DNA from: Modestobacter sp. DSM 44400 | GTDB lineage: Bacteria > Actinomycetota > Actinomycetes > Mycobacteriales > Geodermatophilaceae | Direction: 5' to 3' | Assembly (NCBI RefSeq): GCF_900107175.1 | Contig: NZ_FNOZ01000010.1 | Coordinates: 1-64,000, forward strand | Length of the DNA stretch: 64,000 nucleotides | Shown here: one piece after another, positions 60,789 to 64,000 of the stretch | How the letters are laid out: the number at the start of each line of letters is the position of its first letter | Position numbering within the stretch: position 1 is the first letter of the stretch | Notes under the pieces: model-generated | Told to the model about the DNA's origin: nothing | What the model saw: the letters and a program-made list of their open reading frames with translations, nothing else | Database searches by the model: none | Made by a program: the position numbers and the translations under genes

Positions 60789-61808
60789 TCAGGCGGATGT
60801 GGCCGGCTGCGCCACCCGCAGCTCCAGGGGGTGCCAGGTCCGCGAGCGCCCCGGCTGGGCTGCGGCGCAGGTCAGGTGGGCGGCCTGCTCTGACATGCGG
60901 CTCTCCACGGTGACCACGACGTCGCCGTCCGGGCCGGCCAGCGTGACCGCCCACCGCTCGACCCCGGCCGCGGGCGCGGGCAACGTCTGGACGCCGCGCG
61001 GCCGCAGGTCACCGACCGCCAGCAGCCCCAGCCGGCCGCGGGCGTGCTGCTGCGCGGCCTGAACGGGGGCGGACAGCCCGGCCCGCCCACGCAGCCACGG
61101 CAGCACGACCTGGCCCTGCTCAGTGGCGTAGACCAGCTCCTCGCCGTCGTCGGGCACCTGGCCGTAGACGTGCCCGTGCGGCAGCACCAGCACGTTGGCG
61201 GCGAACCGGTCGCCACCCAGGTGGCTGGTCTCCCAGACGTCGCCGGGGTCGGTCGGCAGCGACCGGGCCAGCGGCCGGCCGCGCACCGCACAGCAGACGT
61301 CGTGCGCGCCGTGGGTGCACACCAGGTAGGTCGGGGTCTGCGACGGCGTGCCCGCGCTGCCGTCCCAGGGGGCGTCCAGCAACTCGGCGTCGCTCGTCCG
61401 CGTCGACCACCACACCGTCTCCACCCCGGGCGTCGTGTCGGCCACCGCCCAGCGGTGGCCGGAGTCCGACAGCCGGTTCCCGGGACGGCGCACCAACTGG
61501 ATCCGGACGCCGGCCTCCCGCGCCCGGGCCGCCAGCCGGGGCGCGACCTGCTGGTCGAACCGGGACTCCAGCAGCGCGTCGCGCCCCCACGGGCCGGGCT
61601 GCTCCACCAGCAGCCAGCGGTGGGCCGGGGGCGCGGTGGCGGTCGGGGAGTCACCGCGCAACAGTGCCTGCACCGAGCACCGGGACGGCTCCAGCCGGCC
61701 CACCGGACGGGACGGCGCCGTCGCGGCGTCGGCGTCCCCGCTCACCCGGGCGGACAGGCGGTGCTCCGACCCCGTCGGCTGTGCCGGGATGTCACCCACG
61801 GCCCCCAT
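60789..61808 (-). CDS. Sucrase/ferredoxin-like (Suc_Fer) 2Fe-2S protein
   Basis: A 339-residue protein of the Suc_Fer family with a thioredoxin-like ferredoxin fold. The cluster cysteines appear as 'PSRCSVQ' near the N-terminus and 'VCTHGAHDVCCAVRGRPLAR' centrally, followed by 'DVWETSHLGGDRFAANVLVLPHGHVYGQV'. It overlaps the JmjC-type oxygenase gene by 17 bp on the same strand and is therefore a plausible electron donor or partner for it. Its substrate and redox role are unproven. Confidence 0.85.
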   Translation of the reverse strand: MGAVGDIPAQPTGSEHRLSARVSGDADAATAPSRPVGRLEPSRCSVQALLRGDSPTATAPPAHRWLLVEQPGPWGRDALLESRFDQQVAPRLAARAREAGVRIQLVRRPGNRLSDSGHRWAVADTTPGVETVWWSTRTSDAELLDAPWDGSAGTPSQTPTYLVCTHGAHDVCCAVRGRPLARSLPTDPGDVWETSHLGGDRFAANVLVLPHGHVYGQVPDDGEELVYATEQGQVVLPWLRGRAGLSAPVQAAQQHARGRLGLLAVGDLRPRGVQTLPAPAAGVERWAVTLAGPDGDVVVTVESRMSEQAAHLTCAAAQPGRSRTWHPLELRVAQPATSA

Positions 61809-63120
61809 CGTGCCTGTCGCCGTCCGGCCGCGGATCGGGGGTCGCGCCGGGCACGACCGCGATCGACTCGGTGACCAGCCGGCGGCCCAGCCGCACCTGC
61901 CCCTCGGGGTTCAGACCGGGCAGGTCGCCCACCCGGAGCTCGCCGGCGGCCAGCAGCCCGGCCACGGCCGGGCGGGTCGCCGCCGGCAGCTCCAGCGAAC
62001 GACGCCCGGCGATCAGGGTGACCCGGTCGCCGACGGCCTCGTGGAGCTGGAGGCGCAGCAGCGGGCGGACCTGCAGCACCGTGTCGCCGTCCAGGGCGGC
62101 GGCCGCGGCGGACTGCGCCAGCGGTGCCACCGGCTGCGGACGCACCTGGCCCCAGGTGCGGGCGCGCAGCCGGTCGGCCACGTCGGCCGGGTCGATCCGG
62201 TCCAGCCACCGGTGCAGCCCGGCCAGCACCGCGGCGACGTCCTCGGCGGCGGCGTCCGGATCGGCCAGGTCCACGCCCAGCGGCAGTGAGCCGCGCAGCT
62301 CCTCGTCCTGGGCGGCCAGGGTGCGCATCAGGTCCAGGGCGGACTCCACCGCTCCCCACCGGGTGACGGGATGGACGCCGACGGTCAGGTGGGCACTGAT
62401 CCGGCCCAGCGCGACGGCGGAGTGCAGATAGCCGCGCGGGAGGTAGAGGGCGTCGCCGGGCCGCAGCACCGTGTCGATCACCGGCGGGCGCTCCGCGGCG
62501 GCGGCGACCTCGTCCGGCCGGTCGGTCCAGGGCTGGCTGCGCAGCGGGTCGGGAAGCACCGGCTCGTGGATGGTCCAGTGCTTCTCCCCGGCCACCTGCA
62601 GCACGAACACGTCATGCACGTCGTAGTGCGGGGAGAACCCGCGCGAGGACGGCGGGGTGATGTAGGCGTTGACCTGCGTGGGATGCCCGAGGTCGGCGGC
62701 GAGCTGGCCGGCGAAGTCGATCAGCGGCGGCCAGAGCCGGTGCAGGCCCTGCAGGACCACGGTGCTGCCCTCGGCGAACAGCCGGAGCACCGCGTCGGAG
62801 GAGACCTGGTCGGCGACCTCGGCACCGGCGCCCTGCGGGCTGGTGAAGCGCGAGGGGTCGACGACGGCGCCGTCCTTGGCGATGCGCAGGAACGGGGTGC
62901 GCAGCCCGCGGGTGCTCAACAGCTCGTCGACCGCGTCGAGGGTGAGCAGGTCGGTGAAGGTGCCCCTCAGTTCCGCGGCGCTGGAGAGCAACGGCCGGCG
63001 CGACCAGTGCTCCGCGGCGAAGACCTGCGGGTCGACGCGGATGCAGCGACGCAGGGCCGGGCGGGCGCCGCCCTTCGGGGAGGACGGCGCCCGGTCCTGC
63101 GTGGTCGGGCTCGTCGTCAG
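61792..63120 (-). CDS. JmjC-like cupin oxygenase (ROX/YcfD family)
   Basis: A 2-oxoglutarate/Fe(II) oxygenase-like protein: 'FAAEHWSRRPLL' (family N-terminus), 'VNAYITPPSSRGFSPHYDVHDVFVLQVAGEKHW' with the H-x-D facial triad, 'DALYLPRGYLHSAVAL' with the distal His, then a winged-helix-like C-terminus. ROX proteins hydroxylate Arg or His in ribosomal proteins. The conserved N-terminus requires a start upstream of the TTG at 62991, and the only candidate is CTG 63120, overlapping the stop of the Asp/Gly/Ala peptide gene (CTGA). That gives about 442 residues. The overlap suggests the peptide may be its substrate. Confidence 0.85.
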   Translation of the reverse strand: MTTSPTTQDRAPSSPKGGARPALRRCIRVDPQVFAAEHWSRRPLLSSAAELRGTFTDLLTLDAVDELLSTRGLRTPFLRIAKDGAVVDPSRFTSPQGAGAEVADQVSSDAVLRLFAEGSTVVLQGLHRLWPPLIDFAGQLAADLGHPTQVNAYITPPSSRGFSPHYDVHDVFVLQVAGEKHWTIHEPVLPDPLRSQPWTDRPDEVAAAAERPPVIDTVLRPGDALYLPRGYLHSAVALGRISAHLTVGVHPVTRWGAVESALDLMRTLAAQDEELRGSLPLGVDLADPDAAAEDVAAVLAGLHRWLDRIDPADVADRLRARTWGQVRPQPVAPLAQSAAAAALDGDTVLQVRPLLRLQLHEAVGDRVTLIAGRRSLELPAATRPAVAGLLAAGELRVGDLPGLNPEGQVRLGRRLVTESIAVVPGATPDPRPDGDRHDGGRG

Positions 63121-63359
63121 GCGGAACCGTCCGCGCCGCCGTCGTGCTGGCCGGCGGCACCGCTGTCGGCAGCACCCGAGTCGGCGGGGCCTTCGGTGCC
63201 GCCCTTGGCACCGCCGTCCGCACCGCCGTCGGCACCGGCGTCCGCGCCGCCGTCCGCGCCGGCGTCCGCACCGGCGTCGTGCTGGCCGGGCTTGCCCTCG
63301 CCGGCACCGGAGTCGGCCGGGCCCTCCGTGCTGGTCATGTCGTCGTCGTCGAGCGCCAT
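63117..63359 (-). CDS. Asp/Gly/Ala-rich repeat peptide (80 aa), possible oxygenase substrate
   Basis: ATG 63359, preceded by GGAGAAG, encodes 80 residues: a short head MALDDDDMTSTEGP, then almost only D, G, A, S and E. The motif EGPADSGA occurs twice and GQHD-GAD occurs twice, with GAD/GGAD repeats between them. There is no signal peptide or hydrophobic segment. The stop overlaps the CTG start of the JmjC-type oxygenase. It is unrecognised; the repetitive Asp/His content next to a hydroxylase gene suggests a modified peptide (RiPP-like) or metal-binding protein. Confidence 0.7.
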   Translation of the reverse strand: MALDDDDMTSTEGPADSGAGEGKPGQHDAGADAGADGGADAGADGGADGGAKGGTEGPADSGAADSGAAGQHDGGADGSA

Positions 63360-63507
63360 GGCTTCTCCGATCGTCGTCCCTGCGGCCGCCGGACGGCGAC
63401 CACCCCGGCCTGTTCTACCGCGACGACCGACTCTGCACACCTGCGGACCGCGCGCCGGTGGACGGTACCCAGCGTTTCTCGTTGTGCGCGGGGGGTAGCG
63501 CCTGCGG

Positions 63508-64000
63508 GTGTCGACCTCGCTGGACGCCGGTGAACAGGGCCGGGTCCAGCGCCAGGACGCCGTCTCGCGCGCGGCCTCGTCGTTCGTGGATCTCCTCGAT
63601 GCCGGCTGGTCCCTCCCGCTGCCAGGCTCCGGCGCCACCCTGCAGCGGTGGCGGGCCCTCGCCGAGCTCGGAGAACGCGACCTGCCGCTGGCCCGGCTGG
63701 CCGAGGGCCACGCCGACGCCCTGGCCGTCCTGGCCGACCTGGGGTTGCCCGTCCTGCCCCCGGGCGCGCGGCTGGGCGTCTGGGCGGCCGAGCCGCCCGG
63801 TCCCGCGGTGGTCGCCACCGAGGGGTCCGGCGGCTGGCGCCTGGACGGCCCCAAGTGCTGGTGCTCCGGCGCGCGGGTGCTCACCGGGGCACTGGTGACC
63901 GCGCAGGCACCGGACGGCCGACGGCTGTCCTCGTCGACCTGACCGCCGACGGCGTGCGGCCGGACCCGGGGGTCTGGGTCAACCCGGGGATGGCCGGCAG
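63508..64000 (+). CDS. Acyl-CoA dehydrogenase-like protein, N-terminal part (frameshifted, runs off window)
   Basis: GTG 63508 opens 'AVSRAASSFVDLLDAGWSLPLPGSGATLQRWRALAELGERDLPLARLAEGHADALAVLADLG' and the flavin-domain strand 'VVATEGSGGWRLDGPKCWCSGARVLTGALVTAQAPDGR', typical of acyl-CoA dehydrogenase-fold proteins (about the first 145 residues). The frame ends early at 63942, but the expected continuation 'VLVDLTADGVRPDPGVWVNPGMAG' follows in another frame to the window end, so one base appears to be missing near 63920. The substrate is unknown. Confidence 0.7.

Overview
The window is high-GC actinobacterial chromosome, most likely Geodermatophilaceae (Blastococcus/Geodermatophilus/Modestobacter type). 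This rests on base composition, leaderless TANNNT-type promoters, class II DAHP synthase, a PknL/Rv2175c pair, two carotenoid gene sets and a mycobacterial-type LexA box. From about 10.4 to 28.7 kb the gene content parallels the Mycobacterium tuberculosis Rv2172c-Rv2179c neighbourhood (RNase AS, AroG, PknL, Rv2175c, prenyl synthase), with a C40 carotenoid operon added.

Layout. 0-7.5 kb: a defence-type patch with a transposase tail, a DUF2075 helicase, a PLD-helicase-DUF3427 protein, a broken sulfur-binding-domain/HNH restriction gene and a NERD protein. 7.5-14 kb: aldo/keto reductase, a decayed stretch (DinB joined to the tail of 6-phosphogluconate dehydrogenase, methyltransferase tail), RNase AS, a chemoreceptor and a decayed NAD(P)-binding gene. 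14-22 kb: PPi-type phosphofructokinase, DAHP synthase, two tandem 18-residue peptide units, threonine aldolase, a shattered subtilase, endonuclease IV and a PASTA kinase. 22-29 kb: FMN lactate oxidase-like gene and Rv2175c divergent from one palindrome, then crtYc-crtYd against idsA/crtE-crtI-crtB, then metF. 29-36 kb: an accessory island rich in toxin-antitoxin modules and remnants, with an orphan truncated HsdM. 35.6-38.5 kb: a secreted LolA/RseB-like protein with an ABC exporter. 38.5-47.5 kb: metabolic and redox genes. 47.5-51 kb: a second carotenoid operon (glycosyltransferase, CruF-like, CrtO/CrtI-like). 52-58 kb: a toxin-antitoxin pair, then an SOS-controlled DUF6504-HEPN-DnaE operon. 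58-64 kb: broken MOSC gene, methyltransferase, phosphodiesterase, and a three-gene operon of an Asp/Gly/Ala-rich peptide, a JmjC-type cupin oxygenase and a Suc_Fer ferredoxin; an acyl-CoA dehydrogenase-like gene runs off the end.

Main finding. Two unrelated thiol-redox genes carry an in-frame TAG exactly where a catalytic CxxC cysteine belongs: a CMD/AhpD-like protein (39942-39944, E-C-H-Y-TAG-I-P-T-H) and a thioredoxin-like protein (45944-45946, D-W-TAG-P-Y-C). Each TAG is followed at the spacing of a bacterial SECIS by a hairpin with a GGU-containing apex; the second hairpin has a perfect 8-bp stem. Recoding of UAG as selenocysteine has been reported in Geodermatophilus and Blastococcus, so these are best read as UAG-encoded selenoproteins. 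TAG also ends several ordinary genes here, so recoding must be context dependent. No Sec machinery gene (selA, selB, selC, selD) was seen in the window.

Caution. The window has an unusual number of single-base frameshifts and small internal deletions in otherwise recognisable genes. These may be real decay or errors in the assembly; affected genes are marked pseudogene and the reading frames described.
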